10,597 nucleotides of DNA. Source: an uncultured Arenimonas sp. Lineage in GTDB: Bacteria > Pseudomonadota > Gammaproteobacteria > Xanthomonadales > Xanthomonadaceae. The DNA is taken from assembly GCA_946480565.1 (NCBI GenBank), contig CAMLKR010000067.1, positions 1-10,597 of the forward strand, read 5' to 3'. The position numbers and the translations under genes were made by a program. Below the pieces are notes generated by a model. It worked only from the letters and a program-made list of their open reading frames with translations. It did not search any database and was not told the origin of the DNA. Shown here piece after piece: positions 1 through 8,739 of the stretch (the first letter of the stretch is position 1; the number at the start of each line of letters is the position of its first letter).

Positions 1-154
1 CCTGACGGCCCTGGTCGAGGACGAAGACGGCCAGCTGCGGCTGGTGCAGTGGAGCGAGATCCGGGCCGATGAAACGCCGCGGCTACTGGCAGGGCCGTGC
101 GGGCCTGAGGCCGCCGGGGTGGACGAGGCCGCTGCCGGGGTGGCGGCGGCCTGA
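1..154 (+). CDS. C-terminal end of an unrecognised protein (partial)
   Basis: The frame that starts at base 2 is open from the window edge to a TGA at 152-154 and encodes about 50 residues. It begins LTALVEDEDGQLRLVQWSEI and ends in an Ala/Gly/Glu-rich tail that finishes with three alanines. Third codon positions are almost all G or C, as in the recognised genes here, and competing frames look worse, so I read it as the 3' end of a real gene entering from the left. No family motif is visible and I do not recognise the product. The low-complexity tail suggests a disordered C-terminus. It converges on the S9 peptidase gene with a 42-bp gap that holds a hairpin. Confidence 0.55.
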   Translation, partial: LTALVEDEDGQLRLVQWSEIRADETPRLLAGPCGPEAAGVDEAAAGVAAA

Positions 155-157
155 GCT

Positions 158-186
158 CCGGTGCCCCGCGTCCGCCGGGCCACCGG
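158..186. terminator. Candidate bidirectional terminator hairpin between convergent genes
   Basis: CCGGTG at 158-163 pairs exactly with CACCGG at 181-186. After one C/C mismatch the stem continues with CCC (165-167) against GGG (177-179), leaving a 9-nt loop. It lies just past the stop of the left partial gene (154) and just past the stop of the S9 peptidase (197, opposite strand). No U-tract follows on either strand, so intrinsic termination is only a positional inference. Confidence 0.35.
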
Positions 187-196
187 GTCGTGCGGA

Positions 197-2074
197 TCAC
201 TCCGCCAGGTGCTTGCCGAAGAACCGCGTCAGCGCCAACGTCGAGCGCACGCGGTTGGCTTCCTTGCGCCAGCCGTGGCCTTCGTCGGGAAACAGCACGT
301 ACTCCACCGTCACATCGCGCTTCTTCAGCGTCTCGACGATCTGCTCGGCTTCCACCACCGGCACATTGGTGTCGTTGGAGCCGTGCATCACCAGCAGCGG
401 CGTCTTGACTCGATCGAGCTTGTGGATCGGTGAGAGGTCGATCAGCAGCTGGCGCTGGGTCTTGGGGTCGCCGTATTCGCCGGTGCTGATGGCGCCCATC
501 CACGGGGTGCTCTGGGCGAAGAAGGTTTCGAAGTTGACCATGCCGAACAGGTTGGCCGCGGCGGCGAAGGTTTCGGGGAACTCGGTCACGCCCACCATCG
601 TCGCGTAACCGCCGTAGCTGCCGCCCATGATGCCCAGGCGGTCCTTGGCGCCGATGCCTTCGCGCACCAGGAAATCGGCCGTGGCCTGGATGTCCTTGTT
701 GGCGTCGAAGCGGCCGGCGTGGTTGTCCAGCGTCATGAAGGCCTTGCCGAAGCCCGAGCTGCCGCGGATGTTCGGCGCGAACACGGCGATGCCGCTGGCC
801 ACCAGGGCCTGGTAGTCGCTGCGGAAGGCCGGCTGTTCCTGGCCTTCGGGGCCGCCGTGGAAACTCAGCACCACCGGGCCGGGCGCCTTGAAGTTTTTCG
901 GCAGGTACAGCCAGCCCGAGAGTTCCAGGCCGTCGAAGGATTTGTAGGTGCGCAGTTCCGGCTTTACCAGCTGCGCCAGGTCCACGCCCGGGTGCGGGCT
1001 CCAGGTCAGGCGGGTGTATTCACCGCTGGCCAGGTCGAGCCGGTACAGGTCGGCCGGCGAGGCCGAGCCGGCCAGCGACAGCACGGCATGGCGGCCGTCG
1101 GGCGCGATGTCGGCGGCGTACACCAGTTCCTGCGGCGTGGCCGGCAGCGGGTGGCGTTTGCCGCCCGGCAGCTCGATGCGTTCGATCTGGTTGCGGCCGG
1201 CTACATTCCACACCAGCAGGGCAAAGCGCGCATCCTCGCTCAGGATGAAATCCTCGAGCTCGGCATCATCGCGTTCGGCCAAAGTCACTGGCGCCGACGG
1301 TTTGCCGTCCCTGCCGATGTCCATGCGCGCGAACACCATGCGGTCGCGCTCCAGGTTGTGGCCCAGGTACACCGTTGAAGCATCCGCGCCGAACTGCCCG
1401 AACACGCTGGCCGGGCCGTCGTGAGGCGTCAGCAGCGTTCGCTGGCCGGTGCGCAGGTTGCGCAGGAAGGCATTGACGTTGCCGCGCGTCACCAGCTCCC
1501 ATTCCAGCGCGGTGTCGCCGTGCAGGTCGGCGATGCCGCCCAGGCCCTTGGCTTCCCAGGCCATCGTGGCCTTGCCGGTTTTCGGATCCCAGATCCACGG
1601 GTCGGTGCTGGCCGGGTCGCGCACGTTGCTGCGGAAGTGGTAGCGGCCGTCGTCGGCGAAATCGCCGAGGAAGGTGTTGGCCTCGCCGTCGTCGTCCATC
1701 GCCACGGTGTTCGTGCCGTTGGTCGTGGTCAGCAGCAGGCGCGCGTTGTAGCCGCCGCCCGGCGCCACCGCATAGGCCAGTTTTCCATCCGGCGACCAGC
1801 GCACGCCGTTGGCGGCATCGGGGCCCGCGGTCACCGCGCGCGGGTAACCGCCCTCGGCGGGAATCAGCCACACCTGCGACACGCCGCTGATATTGGTGTG
1901 GAAGGCGATGGTCTTGCCGTCGGGCGAATACTGCGGCCCGGTGGCGCTGCCGACGCGGGCCATGGCGGTGACCAGGGCTTCGAGGTCCTTGTCGGCGGGC
2001 GGCTCGGCGGCCTGCAGCGGCGCCATTGCGAACAGCAGGGAAAGCGGAAGGCTGACGCGGTTCAGGGGTGGCAT
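197..2074 (-). CDS. S9 family serine peptidase (prolyl oligopeptidase / acylaminoacyl-peptidase type), secreted
   Basis: A 625-residue protein predicted to hydrolyse oligopeptides in the periplasm. Residues 1-22 form a signal peptide (Arg6, hydrophobic stretch LPLSLLFAMAPL, likely cleavage after LQA). Residues about 30-365 carry repeated YSPDGKTIAF- and WSPDGKLAY-type blades of a TolB/WD40-like beta-propeller. The alpha/beta-hydrolase domain spans about 370-625. It has the nucleophile motif GGSYGG with Ser486, the acid Asp568 in HGSNDTNVP and His600 in DEGHGW, so the triad is complete. An oxyanion-type HGGPEG lies at 406-411. An open frame extends 72 codons further upstream, but ATG at 2074 is preferred because it gives the signal peptide and has AGGA seven bases upstream. 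Monocistronic; divergent from the HTH gene. The S9 assignment is strong; the subfamily and natural substrate are not resolved. Confidence 0.93.
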   Translation of the reverse strand: MPPLNRVSLPLSLLFAMAPLQAAEPPADKDLEALVTAMARVGSATGPQYSPDGKTIAFHTNISGVSQVWLIPAEGGYPRAVTAGPDAANGVRWSPDGKLAYAVAPGGGYNARLLLTTTNGTNTVAMDDDGEANTFLGDFADDGRYHFRSNVRDPASTDPWIWDPKTGKATMAWEAKGLGGIADLHGDTALEWELVTRGNVNAFLRNLRTGQRTLLTPHDGPASVFGQFGADASTVYLGHNLERDRMVFARMDIGRDGKPSAPVTLAERDDAELEDFILSEDARFALLVWNVAGRNQIERIELPGGKRHPLPATPQELVYAADIAPDGRHAVLSLAGSASPADLYRLDLASGEYTRLTWSPHPGVDLAQLVKPELRTYKSFDGLELSGWLYLPKNFKAPGPVVLSFHGGPEGQEQPAFRSDYQALVASGIAVFAPNIRGSSGFGKAFMTLDNHAGRFDANKDIQATADFLVREGIGAKDRLGIMGGSYGGYATMVGVTEFPETFAAAANLFGMVNFETFFAQSTPWMGAISTGEYGDPKTQRQLLIDLSPIHKLDRVKTPLLVMHGSNDTNVPVVEAEQIVETLKKRDVTVEYVLFPDEGHGWRKEANRVRSTLALTRFFGKHLAE

Positions 2075-2149
2075 AGGACGGTCCTGGTGGGGTTCCCAGG
2101 GCCAACGTAACCGATCCGCCGTACCGGCCGCAGCAGAGGATCGAGGTAG

Positions 2150-2272
2150 ATGATCCCTCCGAAGGCACGGGGCCCGGCTCTTTCGCGGTATACGCCATTG
2201 GCGCATAGTTCGTGGCCGCATGAGTCGACTTCTGCGGGTGCGCTGAAGAAGCTGTTGGAGATCAGGAAATGA
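2150..2272 (+). pseudogene. Possible remnant of a RelE/HigB-type toxin 3' end (short open frame)
   Basis: This 40-codon open frame starts with ATG at 2150, directly after an in-frame TAG at 2147-2149. It ends with TGA at 2270-2272, overlapping the ATG of the downstream antitoxin-like gene (ATGA, 2269-2272). The final residues, ALKKLLEIRK, resemble what I remember of the C-terminal helix of RelE/ParE-family toxins encoded just upstream of HigA/NadS-type antitoxins, and the overlap is typical of such pairs. The first 30 residues have no toxin-like strands. At 40 residues it is far below the usual length of about 90-120. I infer a decayed 3' fragment; a chance open frame is nearly as likely. Confidence 0.28.
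2193..2203. promoter_or_regulatory. Short dyad upstream of the HTH gene, candidate operator
   Basis: CGCCA (2193-2197), one central base, then TGGCG (2199-2203) form a perfect 11-bp inverted repeat. It lies 65 bp before the ATG of the HigA/NadS-like gene, in the divergent spacer shared with the S9 peptidase. Antitoxins of this type usually repress their own promoter through such dyads, which is the only reason to single it out. I found no convincing -35/-10 pair next to it. Confidence 0.22.
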
Positions 2273-2571
2273 AGGCCAGGAAGAATGCACTCTCGGTCCG
2301 CGATGCCGGGCGCAACATTGGTGAGGAACTGATCCAGGCGATGCTCGAGCTTAAAGCCGGCAAGATTGGCCGGAAGTTCGATGTGTCCCTCAACGACGTG
2401 GTCACGGCGCGCCTGGGTACCGGCCTGTCCCAGTCGGAGTTCGCGGCCGCGCTGAATATTTCCGCCCGCACGCTGCAGCAGTGGGAGCAGGGCCGGCGCT
2501 CGCCCTCCGGCGCCGCCGAAACCCTGCTGCGCATCGTTGCCCGGCACCCCGAGGTGCTGCGCGACCTCTGA
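2269..2571 (+). CDS. XRE-type helix-turn-helix protein, HigA/NadS-like antitoxin (apparently orphan)
   Basis: A 100-residue DNA-binding protein. The C-terminal half holds an HTH_3/XRE domain. In it LSQSEFAAALNISARTLQQW (53-72) is the helix-turn-helix, followed by EQGRRSP and a closing helix to RHPEVLRDL. The N-terminal region of about 40 residues, with a central linker before the HTH, matches the layout of NadS/HigA-type antitoxins, which neutralise a RelE/HigB-type mRNA interferase and repress their own operon. The start is supported by GGAG at 2257-2260, eight bases upstream. The expected toxin gene is absent: upstream there are only 194 bp to the divergent peptidase, and downstream the next gene converges. 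It may be a solitary regulator or a survivor of a broken toxin-antitoxin pair. Fold confidence is high; the antitoxin role is inferred. Confidence 0.85.
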   Translation: MKARKNALSVRDAGRNIGEELIQAMLELKAGKIGRKFDVSLNDVVTARLGTGLSQSEFAAALNISARTLQQWEQGRRSPSGAAETLLRIVARHPEVLRDL

Positions 2572-2607
2572 CGGCCCTCGGGTTGTCATCGCCGAGGCTG
2601 GGCCTGG

Positions 2608-3378
2608 TCAGTCTCGGGCGATGGACACGCCGCCGTCAACGAGAAAGGCCGTACCGGTGATGAAGCTCGACGCGTCCGATGCCAGGTGCAGGACGGAGTG
2701 CGCGATCTCTTCTGGCGCAGCCATACGTTTCAACGCGTGGATGCCTTCCACGAAGGCCAGCACCTCCGGCGTGGCGCCCGGCGCGTTGGTGATGCTGGCG
2801 GGCGTGTCGGTGCCGCCGGGGAGTACGGCATTCACCCGGATCCCTTTCGCGCCGTATTCGGCCGCCAGGGCCTTGACCAGGCCGATCTGGCCCGCCTTGC
2901 TGGCCGCGTACGCCGCCATGCCGGGAAGGCCGGCCGTGTAGCCGACAAAGGACGACGTGAAGATGAGCGATCCGCCGCCGCGCGCCAGCAGGGCCGGCAC
3001 CTGGTGCTTGGCGCCCAGGAACGCGCTGGCCAGGTTGGTGTCCAGCGTCTCGCGCCATTCGTCCAGCGACATCTCAGTGATGGGCTTCATCGCTCCCACC
3101 ACCCCGGCATTGTTGAACGCCACGTCAAGGCCACCAAAGCGGGCGACGGCCGTTTCGACCAGCGCCTTCGCAAGGTCTTCGCGCTTGATGTCGCCCGCAA
3201 CCGCGATGGCATGTCCGCCCAGCGCTTCGATTTCACTGACCAGCGCGTCCAGCTCGGCCTGGCGGCGCCCGCTTACCACCACGCGGGCGCCTTCCCTCGC
3301 GAACAGCCTGGCCGTCGCGCGCCCGATGCCGGAACTGGCGCCCGTGACGATGGCCACCTTCTCTGCCAGCACACCCAT
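2608..3378 (-). CDS. Short-chain dehydrogenase/reductase (classical SDR)
   Basis: A 256-residue NAD(P)-dependent oxidoreductase of classical length. The Rossmann cofactor motif TGASSGIG is at 12-19, NNAG at 89-92, Asn115 in the DTNLAS segment, Ser142/Ser143 at the catalytic serine region, and the YxxxK pair is Tyr157/Lys161 in YAASK. PG at 187-188 follows the NAV strand, and the C-terminus carries FLVDGG. Arg39-Arg40 after the second strand suggests NADP(H) rather than NAD(H), by family knowledge. ATG at 3378 is chosen over the in-frame ATG at 3384 because GGGAG lies six bases before 3378 but directly abuts 3384. The substrate cannot be read from sequence; such proteins are often auto-named glucose 1-dehydrogenase without proof. 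It converges on the HTH gene (36-bp gap) and diverges from the UvrA paralogue. Confidence 0.93.
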   Translation of the reverse strand: MGVLAEKVAIVTGASSGIGRATARLFAREGARVVVSGRRQAELDALVSEIEALGGHAIAVAGDIKREDLAKALVETAVARFGGLDVAFNNAGVVGAMKPITEMSLDEWRETLDTNLASAFLGAKHQVPALLARGGGSLIFTSSFVGYTAGLPGMAAYAASKAGQIGLVKALAAEYGAKGIRVNAVLPGGTDTPASITNAPGATPEVLAFVEGIHALKRMAAPEEIAHSVLHLASDASSFITGTAFLVDGGVSIARD

Positions 3379-3384
3379 CTGCAT

Positions 3385-3389
3385 CTCCC
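3385..3389 (-). promoter_or_regulatory. Ribosome binding site that decides the SDR start
   Basis: GGGAG on the minus strand sits six bases before the ATG at 3378, an ideal spacing. It has no spacing at all before the alternative in-frame ATG at 3384. This favours the 256-residue form beginning MGVLAEK. Confidence 0.7.
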
Positions 3390-3492
3390 GACTTGTAGTG
3401 TCGGAAGAATCTATCGGCCCGTGCCGCCAGCCGATATCCGATCCTTGCTTTGGTAACCAGTACAGCGATATGCATCTCGTCGGGAGCGCCTC

Positions 3493-3517
3493 GTTCTGCA
3501 ATGCCAGTTCTGCAATG
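3493..3517. repeat. Tandem 11-bp direct repeat in the SDR/UvrA divergent spacer
   Basis: GTTCTGCAATG occurs at 3493-3503 and again, identically, at 3507-3517, separated by CCA, so the two copies are 14 bp apart start to start. The repeat lies 63 bp upstream of the UvrA-paralogue ATG in the 201-bp spacer between the divergent genes. It could be paired binding sites for a regulator or a small duplication. The rest of the spacer holds no gene, and I see no LexA-type box in it. Confidence 0.45.
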
Positions 3518-3579
3518 ACGGGCCAGGCCCGTTCAGGGGGCGGAAACATCCGGAGCGCACAGGGCAGGCACAATGCCCC

Positions 3580-6120
<2,541 letters not shown>

Positions 6121-6122
6121 GC

Positions 6123-6139
6123 CGCCGCGCATTGCGGCG
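6123..6139 (+). terminator. Candidate stem-loop after the UvrA-paralogue stop
   Basis: CGCCGC (6123-6128) and GCGGCG (6134-6139) form a six-base-pair stem around a 5-nt loop, starting two bases after the TAG at 6118-6120. There is no following U-tract, so it could be an inefficient terminator, an mRNA 3'-end stabiliser, or chance in GC-rich DNA. Confidence 0.3.
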
Positions 6140-6176
6140 CGAAAGGCCCTGGCGCATCCTTGCGCCGTCTGCCTCC

Positions 6177-6180
6177 GGAG
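6177..6180 (+). promoter_or_regulatory. Ribosome binding site deciding the VOC protein start
   Basis: GGAG at 6177-6180 lies six bases before ATG 6187. It supports that start over an in-frame TTG at 6160, which has no Shine-Dalgarno sequence. Confidence 0.65.
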
Positions 6181-6186
6181 CGCCCC

Positions 6187-6558
6187 ATGGACCTCGGCAA
6201 CTTCTCCGTCAGCCTCGCCGTCAAGGACCTCGCGGCCTCGCGGGCCTTCTACGAAGCGCTGGGCTTCACCGCCTTCCACGACCAGTCCCAGCACGGCTGG
6301 ATGATCCTGAAGAACGGCGACACGGTGATCGGGCTGTTCCAGGGCATGTTCGACAAGAACCTGCTCACCTTCAATCCGGGCTGGGACAACATGGGCCAGA
6401 ACGTCGACCCCTACACCGACGTGCGCGAGATCCAGCGCCAGCTCAAGGCCAAAGGCATCACGCCGGTCACCGAAGTCGACGAATCCAGCACCGGTCGCGG
6501 CCACTGTGTCGTGGTCGATCCCGACGGCAATACGATCCTGATCGACCAGCACCGCTGA
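6187..6558 (+). CDS. VOC (glyoxalase/bleomycin-resistance fold) family protein, probably metal-free
   Basis: A 123-residue protein with the paired beta-alpha-beta-beta-beta modules of the vicinal oxygen chelate superfamily. The first is FSVSLAVKDLAASRAFYEAL at 6-25 followed by GFTAF. The second ends in VVVDPDGNTILID at 108-120, the typical DPDGN turn before the last strand. By eye alignment to glyoxalase I, the four metal-ligand positions are Ser7, Gly49, Gln71 and Leu118 rather than His/Gln/Glu. Metal-dependent lyase or dioxygenase chemistry therefore seems unlikely, and a binding role is possible. The spacer from the UvrA paralogue is 66 bp with a stem-loop, so the two may or may not be co-transcribed. 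UvrA2 and VOC proteins are both linked to antibiotic tolerance in other bacteria, but that gives no evidence of function here. Confidence 0.88.
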   Translation: MDLGNFSVSLAVKDLAASRAFYEALGFTAFHDQSQHGWMILKNGDTVIGLFQGMFDKNLLTFNPGWDNMGQNVDPYTDVREIQRQLKAKGITPVTEVDESSTGRGHCVVVDPDGNTILIDQHR

Positions 6559-6575
6559 GGCGGTGCCGATCCGCC
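6559..6575. terminator. Candidate bidirectional terminator hairpin between VOC gene and clsB-ybhN
   Basis: GGCGG (6559-6563) pairs with CCGCC (6571-6575) around a 7-nt loop, inside the 30-bp gap between two convergent genes. The stem is short and lacks a U-tract; only its position supports a terminator role. Confidence 0.25.
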
Positions 6576-6588
6576 GGGCCGTCTGGAA

Positions 6589-8739
6589 CTAGTGGTCGGG
6601 AGGCCGGCGCAGCCAGCGCGCGTAGGCGGGCAGGGCCAGGGCCAGCGGCATCAGGTAATACGCCGTCCGGAACAGCAGGGCCGAAGCCAGCAACTGCGCG
6701 GTGGACGCCCGGCCGGCCAGGACCGCCACCACAACGAACTCCAGCACGCCCCAGCCGCCCGGCACGTGCGCCACCGCGCCGGCCACGGCCGCCACCAGCA
6801 TCACCGCCAGCGTTTCCGGATACCGGGTAACGCCGCCCAGGCACAGGTGCAGCACGCCGGCCATCACCAGCCAGCTGCCGACGCCGACCAGGGTCTGCAG
6901 CATCGCCAGCGTCCAGGGCGGAAGTTCCAGGCGCCGGCCCCGCGCCTGCAGCACGACGCCGCGCGCGCAGGCGACGTAGTAGCCGACGACCAGCAGCACC
7001 AGCAGCCAAGACAACGGCGGCAGCCAGGCGGGCAGGACGCCGCCGCGGGCCAGGCCGCGCGCCACGCTTTCGGTGTTCAATACGCCGGCCAGCAGCAGGG
7101 TCCACGCGCTCCAGTTGCCCAGCAGGCCCAGGGTGACGACGCGCCCGGCGTCGTCGGTGGCCACGCCCTGGCGGCGGTACACCGCCAGCTTCGACACCAC
7201 GGCGCCGAGCAGGGCGCCCACGTTCAGGCCCAGCACGTAGCACACCACGCCCGACAGCCAGCTGCGCACCCGCGACAGCCCATGCCGCACGGCCCGGGCC
7301 GACGCCACGTCCTGCAGGCCATAGATCGCATGGCCGGCCAGGGAAACGCCGCCGATCGCCAGCAGCTCGTCCCTGGGCGTCGCGGCCATCAACTGCCATA
7401 CCTCGCGCCAGTCCACGGTCCAAAGGTGCCGCGCCAGCAGCGCCAGCACGGCCAGCGCGATGGCCAGCCCGACCCAGCGCCATCGCGATCGGGCAGGGCC
7501 GGTGGCGGCGGCGCTGCGCTCCGGCTCCGTCGCCGAAAGCGTGCCGCCCGGTCCGGACACTTGATCCAGCCGCGAACGGTGCGCCGGTATCCAGCCGGCC
7601 CAGGCCGGGAAGTGGCGCAGGAAATGGAAGACCAGGGCCGCCACCGGCCGCTTCCACCAGGTGACGGGCGGCACGTCGGCCGCGCGCACCCAGCGGCCGG
7701 GCCGTTCGGTCAGCGCCAGCACCGCATCGCGCACCTCGGCCGCGAACGCGACGTCGTCCACCAGCAGGTTGGCCTCGAGGTTGAGCGACAGGCTAAGCGG
7801 ATCGAGGTTGCTCGAACCCACCGTGGCCCAGCGCCGGTCGACGACCGCGATCTTGGCGTGCAGCGGCCGTTCGCCGAACTCGCGCACCTGGATCCCGGCC
7901 GGCACCAGCAGGTGGTAGAGCCAGCGCAGGCCGAAGGTGACGATGCGCAGGTCGGGTTTTCCCTGCACCACCAGCAGCACGCGCACGCCGCGCCGCGCCG
8001 CCCGCCGCAGGTCGCGCAGGAAGCGGTAGCCGGGGAAGAAGTAGGCGTTGGCGATCAGCACTTCGGTCCGCGCGGCGCGGATGGCCAGGCGGTAGGCGCG
8101 TTCGATGTCGTCGCGGTGCCGGTGATTGTCGCGGACGATGAAGGCGGCCAGCGCGGCGTCCTCGGCGGGCGGGCGCACCGGGCCGGGCGGGCGGCGCCAG
8201 GTCCACCAGCGGCGGCGTGTTTGGCGCGGGCCGTCCACCCAGGTGCTGCGCAGGTAGTCGCAGATGTCGGCCACCACCGGGCCCTCGATCTCGGCGGCGT
8301 AGTCCTGCAGCGAGGTCTCGCCGCTGCTGCGCAGGTGGTCGGCGCAGAAGTTGATGCCGCCCAGGAAGGCCACCCGTTCGTCCACCACCACCACCTTCCG
8401 GTGCATGCGCCGGAACAGGTTGGTGCGCACGCCCAGCAGCCGGCGCCGGGGTTCGAACAGCACCAGGCGCACGCCCGCCTGGTCCAGCGCGGCCACCGCC
8501 TCCGCGGGCAGGCCGTCGGAACCGAAGCCGTCCGCCATCATCGCCACGCGCACGCCGCGGCCGGCCAGGCGGCACAGGCTTTCGATGAGCCGGCGGCCCA
8601 CGTCGTCGTCGCCGAGGATGAAGGTTTCCACCAGCACGCTGTCCCGCGCGCTATCCAGCACGTCCCAGACCCGCGGGAAAAACGCCTCGCCGTTCTCGAG
8701 CAGCGTGATCCGGTTGCCTTCGCGCCAGGCCGGGCTCAC
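6589..8739 (-). CDS. clsB: Cardiolipin synthase ClsB fused to YbhN-like integral membrane domain
   Basis: A 716-residue two-part protein. Residues 1 to about 393 match E. coli ClsB (YbhO) throughout, from WREGNRITLLENGE to FHFLRHFPAWAGW. This part has two phospholipase D HKD motifs: H113/K115/D120 with GG127-128 and N130, and H294/K296/D301 followed by GSSNLD (308-313). Cls enzymes transfer phosphatidyl groups to form cardiolipin at the inner membrane. Residues about 394-418 are a polar Ser/Ala/Thr/Pro-rich linker. Residues about 420-716 match YbhN (UPF0104, lysylphosphatidylglycerol-synthase TM family, related to the MprF flippase domain), with roughly seven or eight membrane segments and AHVPGGWGVLEFVVVAVLAG at 657-676. 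The start is GTG at 8739 by homology; it overlaps the ybhP stop. No stop separates the domains, though GTG codon 394 (7558-7560) could be an internal start. E. coli keeps them as two genes. Confidence 0.93.
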   Translation of the reverse strand: MSPAWREGNRITLLENGEAFFPRVWDVLDSARDSVLVETFILGDDDVGRRLIESLCRLAGRGVRVAMMADGFGSDGLPAEAVAALDQAGVRLVLFEPRRRLLGVRTNLFRRMHRKVVVVDERVAFLGGINFCADHLRSSGETSLQDYAAEIEGPVVADICDYLRSTWVDGPRQTRRRWWTWRRPPGPVRPPAEDAALAAFIVRDNHRHRDDIERAYRLAIRAARTEVLIANAYFFPGYRFLRDLRRAARRGVRVLLVVQGKPDLRIVTFGLRWLYHLLVPAGIQVREFGERPLHAKIAVVDRRWATVGSSNLDPLSLSLNLEANLLVDDVAFAAEVRDAVLALTERPGRWVRAADVPPVTWWKRPVAALVFHFLRHFPAWAGWIPAHRSRLDQVSGPGGTLSATEPERSAAATGPARSRWRWVGLAIALAVLALLARHLWTVDWREVWQLMAATPRDELLAIGGVSLAGHAIYGLQDVASARAVRHGLSRVRSWLSGVVCYVLGLNVGALLGAVVSKLAVYRRQGVATDDAGRVVTLGLLGNWSAWTLLLAGVLNTESVARGLARGGVLPAWLPPLSWLLVLLVVGYYVACARGVVLQARGRRLELPPWTLAMLQTLVGVGSWLVMAGVLHLCLGGVTRYPETLAVMLVAAVAGAVAHVPGGWGVLEFVVVAVLAGRASTAQLLASALLFRTAYYLMPLALALPAYARWLRRPPDH
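8736..8739 (-). promoter_or_regulatory. GTGA start-stop overlap (translational coupling of ybhP and clsB)
   Basis: On the minus strand GTGA contains the clsB GTG (8739-8737) and the ybhP TGA (8738-8736). Such 4-nt overlaps usually mean reinitiation by the same ribosome, so the two proteins are expected to be made together. Confidence 0.7.

Noticed and set aside
1421..2110. A 229-codon plus-strand open frame opposite the S9 peptidase
   Set aside because: A shadow of the peptidase beta-propeller region; Val/Gly/Arg/His-rich and motif-free.
2075..2290. 72-codon N-terminal extension of the S9 peptidase
   Set aside because: It would bury the signal peptide, is Arg/Pro-rich, and overlaps the divergent HTH gene; ATG 2074 has a good ribosome site.
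2576..2597. CCTCGG/CCGAGG inverted repeat between the HTH and SDR genes as a terminator
   Set aside because: Only six base pairs with a 10-nt loop and no U-tract; too weak to list as a feature, though its position between convergent genes is suggestive.
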